Below are positions 35,413 to 44,050 of a DNA stretch of 64,000 bases, one piece after another. Every line of letters begins with the position of its first letter. The first letter of the stretch is position 1. Both the position numbers and the translations under genes were made by a program. The notes under the pieces were generated by a model, which had not been told where the DNA came from, did no database searches, and saw only the letters and a program-made list of their open reading frames with translations. This DNA is from Paraburkholderia guartelaensis. GTDB taxonomy: Bacteria > Pseudomonadota > Gammaproteobacteria > Burkholderiales > Burkholderiaceae. The stretch covers positions 372,001-436,000 of the forward strand of contig NZ_SMOD01000002.1 of the NCBI RefSeq assembly GCF_004353905.1. Reading direction: 5' to 3'.

Positions 35413-37449
35413 TCAGTCTGCGAGCGCGGCTTCTTCCACTTCCCGCGCCACAACCGTACCGCCCGCCAGCCGCCGATAGCGCGACAGCGCCCACAGCGGG
35501 AAATAGGCCGTGTACCCGTGATACTTGAGGTAGTAAATACGTGGGAATCCCGGCGCATTATGCGAGCGATGCCACCAGAACCCGTCTTCCTGCTGCACGG
35601 ATAGCAGATACGCCACGCCGCGCCGCACCGACTCGGATTCCCAATCGCCGAACGCCATTTGCGCGAGCAGCGCCCACGCGGTGAAGTTCGACGCGCTTTC
35701 GCCGCCATTGGTGCCCGCAAGGCGCGGGTCGATATAGCTGTCGTTGGTTTCGCCCCAGCCGCCATCGGCGTGCTGGCGTGCACGCAGCCACGCCAGCGCG
35801 CGTGCGATGTACGGCTGCTTCGGGTCCTCGCCCGCGAGCGCAAGACCCGCCAGCACGCTCCACGTGCCGTAGATATAGTTGGTGCCCCAGCGGCCCCACC
35901 AGCTGCCGTCGGCTTGCTGCGTGGCCTTCACATACTCGATGGCGCGCGCGAGCGCTGCCTTGTCCTCCTCGCGGCCCGTCACGCCGAAGCACAGGAGCAC
36001 GCGGCCCGAAACGTCTTCGGTGGGCGGGTCGAGCAAGGCGCCGTGATCCGCGAAGGGGATCGCGTTCAGATAGAGGCGGTCGCAATCGGCGTCGAAGGCT
36101 CCGAAGCCGCCGTTGCGCGATTGCAGGCCGCGCATCCAGTCGAGCGCGCGTGTGACGCGTGCCGCATACGGGTCCACGCCCGTTTTGCGCGCCTCCCCAA
36201 GGCCGCGCCGATGGAGCATGGCGGCGACCACGGCCGTATCGTCGATGTCGGGGTAGTACGGGTTCTCGTACTGAAACGCCCAGCCGCCAACCGGCGTGTC
36301 GGGCTGCGCGTTCTCGATCCAGTCGCCGCGCACGTCGTCCACCTGACGCTCGGCGAGCCAGTCGTACGCGCGCGTAATGCGCCGCTGCAATTCCTGGTCG
36401 CTGATTGCGGCCGACGCCGGATCGGCGGGCACCACCGTGCGCGCCTGCTCGAGCGCCATCGTGCTCCACGCCGTGTCCCAAACCGGCGAGAGACATGGCT
36501 GGCAATACACGCTGCCGTCCGGGCGCTCGACGAGCAGCTTTTCCAGCGCATTCTCGCAGTCGCGGCGCAACGGATGATCTTCAGGATACCCAAGCACCTG
36601 CATCATCTGGTAGCTGTAGACGATAGGCGGAAAAATGCCGCCCATGCCGTCTTCGCCGTTCATGCGCTCGGCACACCACGCCTCGGCGTACTTCATGGCG
36701 CGCTGGCGCAGCGCGCGCGGCAGCAGCGGCTCGATATGGCGCAGCGCCCGGTCAGCCGCGAGAAAGAACCGGCGAATGCCCTTGCCGCGCGCAAAGTATT
36801 CGCGTTCCTCTTCGGGGGGCTTCACGAACAGTTCGGCAATCGATACGTCATGCGGATTGGCCGCGCGCGCCTTCAGCGAACAGAGCGCGAGCAGCGGCAC
36901 CATGGTCGTGCGCGCCCAGTAGGCGACCTTGTACAGCGAAATCGGCACCCACTTCGGGAACAGTACGAATTCGATCGGCATGAACGGCGTGGCGCGCCAC
37001 GGCACCTGACCGAAGGTGGCGAGCAGAATGCGCGTGAACACGTTGGACTTCGCCGCGCCGCCGAGCTTCAGAATGGTGTCCCGCGCACGCATCATGTGCA
37101 GCGCGTTCTCCGAATCCCCTGCCGCCTTCAACGCGAAGTACGCCTTTACGCTGCACGAGACATCGGGCGCGCCATCCACGTAAAGATCCCATGCGCCGTG
37201 CGTTTGCAAACGCTGAATGGCGCGCAGATAGCGCGCCATCTTTTCCTGACGCACCACGTCGATCTTGCCCATGAAATGCATCATGAGGATGTATTCGGCG
37301 GTGATCGTGGCGTCCGATTCGAGCTCGAAGCACCAGCTTCCGTCGGCATCCTGCTCTCGCACGAGCGCCTCGCGGCCGCGAACGATCGAGGCGTCGAGCG
37401 CCGCCACGGCGGCTGCGGAGGCAGTAAAAGGCGGGTTGGAATTTTTCAT
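35413..37449 (-). CDS. shc: Squalene-hopene cyclase
   Basis: Cyclises squalene to hopene/hopanol, the first committed hopanoid step, as a monotopic inner-membrane enzyme. The protein has 678 residues, a normal length. The catalytic DxDD motif appears as DIDD at 401-404 (Asp403 the likely proton donor), and several QW repeats are visible (for example QEDGFWW, QADGSWWGRWG, HADGGWGE). The start ATG 37449 fits the known N-terminus; the open frame upstream overlaps the TetR gene's control region and is not Shc-like. No squalene-synthesis hpn genes adjoin. A divergent TetR gene shares an inverted repeat with its promoter. Confidence 0.95.
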   Translation of the reverse strand: MKNSNPPFTASAAAVAALDASIVRGREALVREQDADGSWCFELESDATITAEYILMMHFMGKIDVVRQEKMARYLRAIQRLQTHGAWDLYVDGAPDVSCSVKAYFALKAAGDSENALHMMRARDTILKLGGAAKSNVFTRILLATFGQVPWRATPFMPIEFVLFPKWVPISLYKVAYWARTTMVPLLALCSLKARAANPHDVSIAELFVKPPEEEREYFARGKGIRRFFLAADRALRHIEPLLPRALRQRAMKYAEAWCAERMNGEDGMGGIFPPIVYSYQMMQVLGYPEDHPLRRDCENALEKLLVERPDGSVYCQPCLSPVWDTAWSTMALEQARTVVPADPASAAISDQELQRRITRAYDWLAERQVDDVRGDWIENAQPDTPVGGWAFQYENPYYPDIDDTAVVAAMLHRRGLGEARKTGVDPYAARVTRALDWMRGLQSRNGGFGAFDADCDRLYLNAIPFADHGALLDPPTEDVSGRVLLCFGVTGREEDKAALARAIEYVKATQQADGSWWGRWGTNYIYGTWSVLAGLALAGEDPKQPYIARALAWLRARQHADGGWGETNDSYIDPRLAGTNGGESASNFTAWALLAQMAFGDWESESVRRGVAYLLSVQQEDGFWWHRSHNAPGFPRIYYLKYHGYTAYFPLWALSRYRRLAGGTVVAREVEEAALAD

Positions 37450-37454
37450 CGGCG

Positions 37455-37507
37455 GATCATACCATCCGTACGGAATGTTTAGCAGCGACGCCTGCAATGG
37501 TATGATC
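37455..37507. promoter_or_regulatory. Inverted-repeat operator pair between shc and tetR
   Basis: GATCATACCA (37455-37464) and TGGTATGATC (37498-37507) are perfect 10-bp inverted copies, each lying 5-6 bp from one of the two divergent start codons. Between them is the palindrome TCCGTACGGA (37465-37474). The symmetry strongly suggests control of both genes by the TetR protein. Confidence 0.65.
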
Positions 37508-37513
37508 GCCGCC

Positions 37514-38221
37514 ATGAAAGACTCCTCCGTCAAGGCGCCCGCGCGCGCGACAAGGCGCAGCGCGAAGGCGGCTGACGCAGCGGCTCCACCGGCCTCCCCG
37601 GCCTCGAAGTCCCTTTCCCCACGCAAGGACACGGCGCCTGCCGCCGGCACGCGCCGCAAGAAAGCCCCGGCCCAGGTGCGCGCGCAGTTGTTGCAAGCGG
37701 CTTCCGATATCGCCACCGATCAAGGCGTGCCCGCCGTGACGCTCGATGCCGTGGCCGAACGCGCGGGCGTGACCAAGGGCGCGCTGCAATATCACTTCGC
37801 CAACAAGCAGGGCTTGCTCGATGCCCTGTTCGAGCAGACGCTAACGCGCTTCGAGCAGCAGATGCACACGCGCATCGACGAAGGCGTGGCGCAAGGCGCG
37901 CCGAAACACGGCGCCGCCGCGCGCGCCTACCTGCACACCACGATCGACGAAACGAGCCCCGCCGCCAGCACCAACGTGCTGCGCGTGCTGGTGGCCGCGA
38001 TGATGACCGATCCCGCGATTCGCGAGCGCTACGCCGCGCCTATGCGCAAGTGGACGCGCCCCGACCCGCTGCCGCTCGAAGCCGCAGCCCGCCTCATGAT
38101 CTGCCGGCTCGCGGCGGACGGCCTGTGGATCTCCGACCTGCTCGGCTACCAGAACATGCCGCCGCGCCTGCGCGCCGAAGTGGTGCGCCAACTGGAGCAG
38201 CTGGCGCTCGTGAAAGACTAA
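37514..38221 (+). CDS. TetR-family regulator, divergent from shc
   Basis: 235 residues. After a low-complexity Lys/Ala/Pro-rich N-terminus (about 1-52) comes a TetR helix-turn-helix ([20 protein letters not shown], then [20 protein letters not shown]) and a ligand domain resembling TetR-C members with an [10 protein letters not shown] end. The N-terminal extension is unusual, as most TetR proteins begin 5-20 residues before the HTH. ATG 37514 is used; an in-frame ATG at 37502 lies inside the inverted repeat. It is the likely repressor of shc and of itself. Confidence 0.88.
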   Translation: MKDSSVKAPARATRRSAKAADAAAPPASPASKSLSPRKDTAPAAGTRRKKAPAQVRAQLLQAASDIATDQGVPAVTLDAVAERAGVTKGALQYHFANKQGLLDALFEQTLTRFEQQMHTRIDEGVAQGAPKHGAAARAYLHTTIDETSPAASTNVLRVLVAAMMTDPAIRERYAAPMRKWTRPDPLPLEAAARLMICRLAADGLWISDLLGYQNMPPRLRAEVVRQLEQLALVKD

Positions 38222-38348
38222 CGAAAGCACGCGCAAGGGTTCCCCCTCACCGCCGCGCATTCACGCCCGGCGCACTATGCCGAAATCGTCACCGCGCATG
38301 GGTCGTTCGAGCAAGACGGCCAAAATGGCGCGACCTACGATTGTCGCC

Positions 38349-39299
38349 ATGAAAACCCTGACCGTTATCGACTCCCACACGGGCGGCGAGCCCACGCGCC
38401 TCGTGATCGCCGGCGGCCCCGAGCTGGGCCGCGGCCCGCTCGCCGAACGCCTCGCCGTATTCCGTCGCGACTTCGACCGCGTGCGCGCGGGCGTCGTCAA
38501 CGAGCCGCGTGGCTCGGACGTGATGGTCGGCGCACTGCTATGCGAGCCGCATGATCCGTCCTGCTCCGCCGGTGTGATCTTCTTCAACAACGTCGGCTTT
38601 CTCGGCATGTGCGGGCACGGCACCATCGGCCTCATCGCATCGCTCGCGCATCTTGGGCGCATCGCGCCCGGCGTGCATCGCATCGAAACGCCGGTCGGCA
38701 ACGTCGAAGCCGAACTGCATGCCGACGGCAGCGTCACTGTGCGCAACGTGCCCGCGTATCGCTATCGTCAGGCGGTGCCGCTCGACGTGCCCGGCTACGG
38801 CCGCGTGCACGGCGACATCGCCTGGGGCGGCAACTGGTTCTTCCTCGTCGCCGATCACAACCTGACGCTCGAAGCGAGCAACGTCGAAGCGCTCACCGAA
38901 GCCACGTGGGCCATGCGCCAGGCGCTCGAAGCGAACGGCATTACCGGCGCGGACGGCGCGCTGATCGACCATATCGAACTGTTCGCGCACTCGGACGTCG
39001 CGGGCATCGACAGCCGCAATTTCGTGCTGTGTCCCGGCAAGGCCTACGACCGCTCACCGTGCGGCACCGGCACGAGTGCGAAGGTCGCGTGCCTCGCCGC
39101 GGACGGCACGCTCGCACCCGGCGCGCGGTGGCGTCAGGAAAGCATCATCGGCAGCGTGTTCGAAGCCTGCTATGAAACCACGCCCGATCTCCCCGCAGGC
39201 CATGTGCGCCCGAGCATACGCGGCAGCGCGCATATTAGCGCGGAGTCCAAACTGATTTTCGCCGACGACGATCCGTTCGCGTGGGGCATTCCCGCGTGA
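38349..39299 (+). CDS. 4-hydroxyproline 2-epimerase (proline racemase family)
   Basis: Converts trans-4-hydroxy-L-proline to cis-4-hydroxy-D-proline, entry to hydroxyproline catabolism. 316 residues, with both catalytic cysteines: Cys88 (MCGHGTIG) and Cys238 (PCGTGTSAK). Two active Cys exclude the trans-3-hydroxyproline dehydratase branch, which has Thr at the second position. HPDS-type start [17 protein letters not shown] is typical. ATG 38349 was chosen for family fit; an ATG eight codons earlier is possible. It overlaps by one base (TGATG) the dehydrogenase subunit gene. Confidence 0.93.
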   Translation: MKTLTVIDSHTGGEPTRLVIAGGPELGRGPLAERLAVFRRDFDRVRAGVVNEPRGSDVMVGALLCEPHDPSCSAGVIFFNNVGFLGMCGHGTIGLIASLAHLGRIAPGVHRIETPVGNVEAELHADGSVTVRNVPAYRYRQAVPLDVPGYGRVHGDIAWGGNWFFLVADHNLTLEASNVEALTEATWAMRQALEANGITGADGALIDHIELFAHSDVAGIDSRNFVLCPGKAYDRSPCGTGTSAKVACLAADGTLAPGARWRQESIIGSVFEACYETTPDLPAGHVRPSIRGSAHISAESKLIFADDDPFAWGIPA

Positions 39300-40456
39300 T
39301 GCAAGTTTCGAGCAGTCAATACGATGTCGTCGTGATCGGCGCGGGCATCGTGGGCGCAGCATGCGCGCATGAACTCGCGGCGCAGGGCCTGAACGTGCTC
39401 GTCATCGAGCGAGCCGGCATAGGCGGCGGCGTGACGGCCGCCGGCATGGGCCACCTCGTCGTGATGGACGACACGCCCGCCGAATTCGCGCTGAGCGCGT
39501 GGTCGCTGGCACTGTGGCACGCGCTGGCGCCGCGTCTCGACGAGCGCCATGCATTCTTGCGCTGCGGCACGCTCTGGGTCGCCGCCGACGAAGAAGAACT
39601 GGCGCTCGCGCAAACGCGTCAGCAGGCGCTGCAACGTCAAGGCGTGGCGTGCTCGCTGCTCGACGCGCGCCAGTTGCGCGAAGCGGAGCCGGGTCTGCGC
39701 AAGGGCCTCGCAGGCGGCATGATCGTCGACAACGACGCCGTGGTCTATGCGCCTGCCGTAGCGGCATGGCTGCTCGAACAACCGGTCGGCGGCCGCATGA
39801 CCTGCCGCACGCAAACCCAGGTCGTGCATATCGACCGCGCGGGCGTGCATCTCGCCGATGGCGAAATCATCGGCGCGGGCGCAGTGTTGATCGCGAACGG
39901 CCTCCAGGCGCTCGAGTTGCTACCGCGCCTGCCGCTACAGCCGAAGAAGGGACATCTGCTCATTACCGATCGCTATCCCGGCACGATTCGTCATCAGATA
40001 CTCGAACTCGGCTACATCAAGAGCGCGCACAACGCTAGCGGCACCTCGGTGGCGTTCAACGTGCAACCGCGGCCGACCGGGCAATTGCTGATCGGCTCGT
40101 CGCGCCAGTTCGACAGCACCGACCCCGCCGTCGAGCCGGCGATCCTCGCGCGCATGCTGCGCCGCGCCGCCGAATATCTGCCGCAACTGCCCACGCTCAA
40201 CGCGATTCGTGCATGGACGGGCTTTCGTCCGGCATCGAGCGACGGCATGCCGCTGATCGGCCCGGCTGCCTCGTTCGCCGATGACGACCGCCATCCGTCC
40301 ACGTGGCTCGCCACCGGACACGAGGGCCTCGGCGTCACCACGGCGCTCGGCACCGCGAAACTGATTGCCGCGCAAATGCTCGGACGCGCCGCCGACATCG
40401 ACGCAACGCCCTATCTCCCCGCGCGCTTCGCTGACCAGGGGGCCGTGCATGCCTGA
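39299..40456 (+). CDS. D-hydroxyproline dehydrogenase, FAD (HcnC/DAO-like) subunit
   Basis: 385-residue FAD-dependent amine oxidoreductase of the DAO family: GAGIVGAACAHELA at about 17-30, a mid-protein substrate domain, and GHEGLGVTTALGTAKLIA near the C-terminus. With the two following proteins it should form a heterotrimeric D-hydroxyproline dehydrogenase oxidising cis-4-hydroxy-D-proline to pyrroline-4-hydroxy-2-carboxylate with electrons to the respiratory chain. It starts in the epimerase stop codon and overlaps the 2Fe-2S gene by 8 bp, so the four genes are translationally coupled. Confidence 0.87.
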   Translation: MQVSSSQYDVVVIGAGIVGAACAHELAAQGLNVLVIERAGIGGGVTAAGMGHLVVMDDTPAEFALSAWSLALWHALAPRLDERHAFLRCGTLWVAADEEELALAQTRQQALQRQGVACSLLDARQLREAEPGLRKGLAGGMIVDNDAVVYAPAVAAWLLEQPVGGRMTCRTQTQVVHIDRAGVHLADGEIIGAGAVLIANGLQALELLPRLPLQPKKGHLLITDRYPGTIRHQILELGYIKSAHNASGTSVAFNVQPRPTGQLLIGSSRQFDSTDPAVEPAILARMLRRAAEYLPQLPTLNAIRAWTGFRPASSDGMPLIGPAASFADDDRHPSTWLATGHEGLGVTTALGTAKLIAAQMLGRAADIDATPYLPARFADQGAVHA

Positions 40457-40724
40457 ATCGAATACGACGTTGACGATCGACGGGCGCAAAGTGGGCGTCG
40501 CGCCGGGCAGCTCGGTTGCCGCAGCCATCGCCATCGCCGCGCATGCAGAACACGCGGCGCCCGTCACGCGGCGTTCGGTGAGCGGCGCGCTGCGCGGGCC
40601 GTTGTGCGGCATGGGCATCTGCCAGGAATGCCGTGTCACCATTGACGGCGTGCCGCATCGGCTTGCCTGTCAGACGATTTGCGTCGCGGGCATGAACGTC
40701 GTCACCGGGAATGCAGCGCCATGA
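40449..40724 (+). CDS. D-hydroxyproline dehydrogenase, [2Fe-2S] small subunit (HcnA-like)
   Basis: 91 residues with a plant-type ferredoxin fold. Cysteines in CGMGICQECR and a later HRLACQT supply the [2Fe-2S] ligands. This matches the HcnA-like gamma subunit of heteromeric amino-acid dehydrogenases. It overlaps the preceding FAD subunit gene by 8 bp and the following gene by 4 bp (ATGA). Confidence 0.88.
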   Translation: MPESNTTLTIDGRKVGVAPGSSVAAAIAIAAHAEHAAPVTRRSVSGALRGPLCGMGICQECRVTIDGVPHRLACQTICVAGMNVVTGNAAP

Positions 40725-41989
40725 AGTTCGATATCCTGATCATTGGCGCCGGACCGGCCGGATTGAACGCCGCGCGCATCGCCGCAGAAGCGGGCGCGAG
40801 CGTAGGCATCGTCGATGACAATGCGCTGCCTGGCGGCCAGATCTGGCGTCAGGGTCCCGGTCATCGCGCCACCGGCCCCGCGCGTGCCGTGCTCGACGCC
40901 CTCGCGGCGCGCACCAACGTCACGTTGCTAAGCGGAACCCGCATTGTGCAAGCGCTGCCCGGGCGGCAACTGCTCGCGCAAGGCCCAGAGCGGGCGCTCA
41001 CGCTCGCTTACGGCAAGCTCATCGTCGCCTCGGGCGCGCGCGAGCGCTTCCTGCCCTATCCCGGCTGGACCTTGCCGGGCGTCACAGGCGCGGGCGGCTT
41101 GCAGGCGCTCATCAAAGGCGGGATGCCCGTGCGGGGCGAACGGATCGTCGTCGCGGGCAGCGGGCCGTTGCTCTGGGCCGCCGCCGTCACCGCGCGCCAG
41201 CATGGCGCGACGATTGCCGCAATCGTCGAGCAGGCGCCGCCGCAAGCGGTGCGCCGCTTCGCGGCAGGCCTCGTCCATACGCCGGCGAAGCTCGCACAGG
41301 CGCTGCGCATGCGCTTCGATTTGCGCGCCACGCCTTACTGGTGCGATGCGTACGTCACCGAATCCATCGGCACGACGCGCGTGACGCAAGCGCGTGTACG
41401 GCGCGGCAACGGCGAAGTGCTGGTCGATTGTGACCGGATCGCTTGCGCCTATGGCCTCGTGCCGAATACGGGCCTCGGCGCGGCGCTGGGTTGCCGCCTC
41501 GAAACCCATGCGGGTTCTCCCGCCATCGCCGTGAACGAATGGCAGCAGACCTCCGCCGAAGCCGTATCCGCGGCCGGCGAATGCACGGGCGTGGGCGGCA
41601 TGGAACTCGCGGCGGTGGAAGGACGCATCGCCGCGTACGCCGCGCTCGGCGACCGCGCGAACGCCCGGCGACTATTCATCGAACGCGAGCGTTACCGCCG
41701 TTTCGCCATGCGCCTGCACGCGGCGTTCGAACTCGCACCCGCATTGCGGGCGCTTCCGCAGCCCGACACCGTGTTCTGCCGTTGCGAGGATGTCACGTAT
41801 CGCGACGTCGCGCGCCATGCGTCGTGGCGCGACGCCAAGCTGCAGACGCGCTGCGGCATGGGCCCGTGCCAGGGCAAGATTTGCGGCGACGCGGCGGCGT
41901 TCTGCTTCGGCTGGCCGCAAAACGGCCAGCGTCCGCCGTTCTCGCCCGCGCGCATCGACACCTTGCTGCACGCAGAAGTGACGGAATAG
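40721..41989 (+). CDS. D-hydroxyproline dehydrogenase, FAD/NAD(P)-type subunit (HcnB-like)
   Basis: 422 residues. The FAD motif GAGPAGLNAARIAAEAG is at about 8-24, and a second Rossmann motif VVAGSGPLLWAAAVTAR lies mid-protein. The C-terminus carries a BFD-like [2Fe-2S] domain (CRCEDVTYRDV then CGMGPCQGKICG). This is the HcnB-like subunit that relays electrons in heterotrimeric hydroxyproline dehydrogenases. ATGA overlap with the small subunit. Last of the tightly coupled four-gene set. Confidence 0.87.
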   Translation: MKFDILIIGAGPAGLNAARIAAEAGASVGIVDDNALPGGQIWRQGPGHRATGPARAVLDALAARTNVTLLSGTRIVQALPGRQLLAQGPERALTLAYGKLIVASGARERFLPYPGWTLPGVTGAGGLQALIKGGMPVRGERIVVAGSGPLLWAAAVTARQHGATIAAIVEQAPPQAVRRFAAGLVHTPAKLAQALRMRFDLRATPYWCDAYVTESIGTTRVTQARVRRGNGEVLVDCDRIACAYGLVPNTGLGAALGCRLETHAGSPAIAVNEWQQTSAEAVSAAGECTGVGGMELAAVEGRIAAYAALGDRANARRLFIERERYRRFAMRLHAAFELAPALRALPQPDTVFCRCEDVTYRDVARHASWRDAKLQTRCGMGPCQGKICGDAAAFCFGWPQNGQRPPFSPARIDTLLHAEVTE

Positions 41990-42078
41990 CGCCACACGCG
42001 TTTTTTGTTGCAGATGCGCGAGCGTGCGCAAATCGGCACAATGGTGACTTCCGCCGATCCCGCCCCAAGCGCCCCGCG

Positions 42079-42861
42079 ATGCCCGAACTGGTCCTGCCCG
42101 CCGCCCTCGAAAACGCCACGTTTGCGCAGATGGTCGCGCATTTCACCATGCTGGAACCGCTGTTCGACGCGATGCCCGACGTGGTGTTCTTCGTGAAGGA
42201 TCACGAGGCGCGCTACGTGATCGCGAACACCACGCTCGCCGCGCGCTGCGGCTTCAAGGAAAAGCGCGCGCTGCTCGGCAAGACCGCCGAGCAAGTCTTT
42301 CCCTCGCGCTTCGGCCACAGTTACACCGCGCAGGACCAGGCCGTGGTGCGGCTCGACAGCAGTCTCATCGACCAGCTCGAACTGCATCTGTATCCGGGGC
42401 GGCAGCCGGGCTGGTGTCTCACCTCGAAAGTCCCGCTGCACGACGCGCGCGGCCGCGTGCTGGGCGTGGCGGGCATTTCGCGCGATCTGCAGGCCGCCGA
42501 AGGCACGCACCCCGCTTACCAGCGGCTTGCGGTCGCCGCGAAGTACATCCAGGACAACTATGCGCAACCGCTCAAGCTCGCGCACCTGGCGAAGCTCATC
42601 AACATGTCGGTGGCGCAGATCGAGCGCTACTTCCACAAGATCTTCCACCTCACGCCCCGCCAGATGCTGCTGAAAACGCGTCTGGATGCGGCCTCGGTGC
42701 TGCTCGCGAGCGACCTGAGCATCACCGACATCGCCACGCAGTGCGGCTATAACGATCACAGCGCTTTCACGCGGCAATTCAAGGCCACGGTGGGCGTCAC
42801 GCCAAGCCAGTATCGCGCGTTGCTGCAAACGCCCGAAAGCGCGCAGACGCCCGGCGCTTGA
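42079..42861 (+). CDS. AraC-family regulator with N-terminal PAS domain
   Basis: 260 residues. Residues about 22-140 form a PAS-like sensor (LFDAMPDVVFFVKDHEARYV ... GRQPGWCLTSKVPLHDARG ... VAGISRDL); residues about 160-255 are a tandem AraC helix-turn-helix (HLAKLINMSVAQIERYFHKI, then ITDIATQCGYNDHSAFTRQF). AraC regulators usually have a cupin or amidase-like sensor, so PAS is less common. It lies between the epimerase/dehydrogenase genes and the deaminase gene and is the likely regulator of the hydroxyproline module, perhaps sensing the amino acid or its imine. Start chosen from domain fit; no strong ribosome site. Confidence 0.85.
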   Translation: MPELVLPAALENATFAQMVAHFTMLEPLFDAMPDVVFFVKDHEARYVIANTTLAARCGFKEKRALLGKTAEQVFPSRFGHSYTAQDQAVVRLDSSLIDQLELHLYPGRQPGWCLTSKVPLHDARGRVLGVAGISRDLQAAEGTHPAYQRLAVAAKYIQDNYAQPLKLAHLAKLINMSVAQIERYFHKIFHLTPRQMLLKTRLDAASVLLASDLSITDIATQCGYNDHSAFTRQFKATVGVTPSQYRALLQTPESAQTPGA

Positions 42862-42870
42862 GCCTCGCGG

Positions 42871-42948
42871 CCAGGGTTGTCCCTGGACTGCTTTAAGAAA
42901 GCAGCGGACTATGCAGATTTCGTCTTTTTGAGGCGCGAAAGGCCTCAA
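42871..42948. other. Three small perfect hairpins before the deaminase gene
   Basis: CCAGGG-TTGT-CCCTGG (42871-42886), CTGCTTT-AAG-AAAGCAG (42888-42904) and TTGAGGC-N7-GCCTCAA (42928-42948) lie in the 172-bp gap. None has a U-tract after it on the plus strand. They could end the AraC transcript or act as operators for the deaminase promoter. Confidence 0.4.
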
Positions 42949-43033
42949 GCGTCAAACGATCTGGACAGCGATACTTCACTCATATTCAACAGGTACCGGC
43001 GCGAGCCGCTACGCATTCAAGGAGTGAGTCACA

Positions 43034-43948
43034 GTGAGCGCTATCCAGTGGAGCGGGGTGTTTCCCGCCGTCAGCACGCAATTCAAGGCGGACTTCTCGG
43101 TCGATATCGACGCCACGCACCGGGTGGTGAGCAATCTCGTCAAGGACGGCGTGTCGGGCCTCGTGGTGTGCGGCACCGTCGGCGAGAACACCTCGCTCGC
43201 GACGCATGAAAAGATTGCGGTGATCGAAGCCGCGCGCGACGCGGCAGGCGGCAAGGTGCCGGTGATCGCGGGCATCGCCGAATTCACCACGGAGTTCGCG
43301 CGCCAGACCGTGAAAGAAGCGGCGCGCGTGGGCGTGGACGGCGTGATGGTCATGCCGGCGCTCGTGTATTCCTCGAAGCCGCACGAAACGGCCGCGCATT
43401 TCCGCGCCGTGGCTTCCAGCACCGACGTGCCGGTGATGGTCTACAACAATCCGCCGATCTACAAGAACGATGTGACGCCCGACATCCTGATCGCTCTTCA
43501 GGATTGCGAAAATATCGTCTGCTTCAAGGATTCGTCGGGCGATACGCGCCGCTTCATCGATCTGCGCAACGCCGTGGGTGACCGCTTCGTGCTGTTCGCG
43601 GGCCTCGACGACGTGGTGGTCGAAAGCGTGGCCGTGGGCGCACAGGGCTGGGTATCGGGCATGTCGAACGTGTTCCCGAAGGAAGGCGAAACGCTCTTCC
43701 GTCTCGCGAAGCAAAAGCGCTTTGACGAAGCGCTCGCGCTCTACCGCTGGTTCATGCCGCTGCTGCACCTCGACGCGCGCCCCGACCTCGTGCAGTGCAT
43801 CAAGCTGTGCGAGGAACTGGTGGGCCGCGGCAGCGCGGTCACGCGCCCGCCGCGCCTGCCGCTCGAAGGCGAAGCGCTCGCGCATGTGAAGGCCGTGGTC
43901 GAGAAGGCGCTCGCCACGCGCCCCGCCCTGCCGGACGTCGGTCTGTAA
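43034..43948 (+). CDS. Pyrroline-4-hydroxy-2-carboxylate deaminase (DHDPS/NAL family)
   Basis: 304-residue class I aldolase-fold enzyme. Lys165 (CFKDSSGD) forms the Schiff base and Tyr137 (VYNNP) is the conserved tyrosine. In hydroxyproline catabolism this family member converts pyrroline-4-hydroxy-2-carboxylate to 2-oxoglutarate semialdehyde plus ammonia. The start is GTG 43034 with AGGAG about 9 bases upstream. Context (epimerase and D-hydroxyproline dehydrogenase upstream) distinguishes it from dihydrodipicolinate synthase. A strong terminator follows. The semialdehyde dehydrogenase expected next is not beside it. Confidence 0.9.
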   Translation: MSAIQWSGVFPAVSTQFKADFSVDIDATHRVVSNLVKDGVSGLVVCGTVGENTSLATHEKIAVIEAARDAAGGKVPVIAGIAEFTTEFARQTVKEAARVGVDGVMVMPALVYSSKPHETAAHFRAVASSTDVPVMVYNNPPIYKNDVTPDILIALQDCENIVCFKDSSGDTRRFIDLRNAVGDRFVLFAGLDDVVVESVAVGAQGWVSGMSNVFPKEGETLFRLAKQKRFDEALALYRWFMPLLHLDARPDLVQCIKLCEELVGRGSAVTRPPRLPLEGEALAHVKAVVEKALATRPALPDVGL

Positions 43949-44005
43949 GACTGTAAGCGTCACGAACCAGACGCGCCTCTCTCCCAATCTTCATTCGAAT
44001 CACCG

Positions 44006-44036
44006 AAACCGGGCCACGTTGGCCCGGTTTGCTTTT
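44006..44036 (+). terminator. Rho-independent terminator after the deaminase gene
   Basis: AAACCGGGCC and GGCCCGGTTT form a perfect 10-bp stem with loop ACGTT, followed by GCTTTT. It separates the deaminase gene from the reductase gene, whose start is only 15 bp further, so the latter may depend on readthrough or its own promoter. Confidence 0.85.
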
Positions 44037-44050
44037 CTACACGGGATGCC

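Noticed and set aside
35659..37482. Long plus-strand frame opposite squalene-hopene cyclase
   Set aside because: Shadow of shc; no recognisable protein.
37450..37716. Extended N-terminus of Shc
   Set aside because: Would overlap the TetR gene and its operators; Shc homology begins at ATG 37449.
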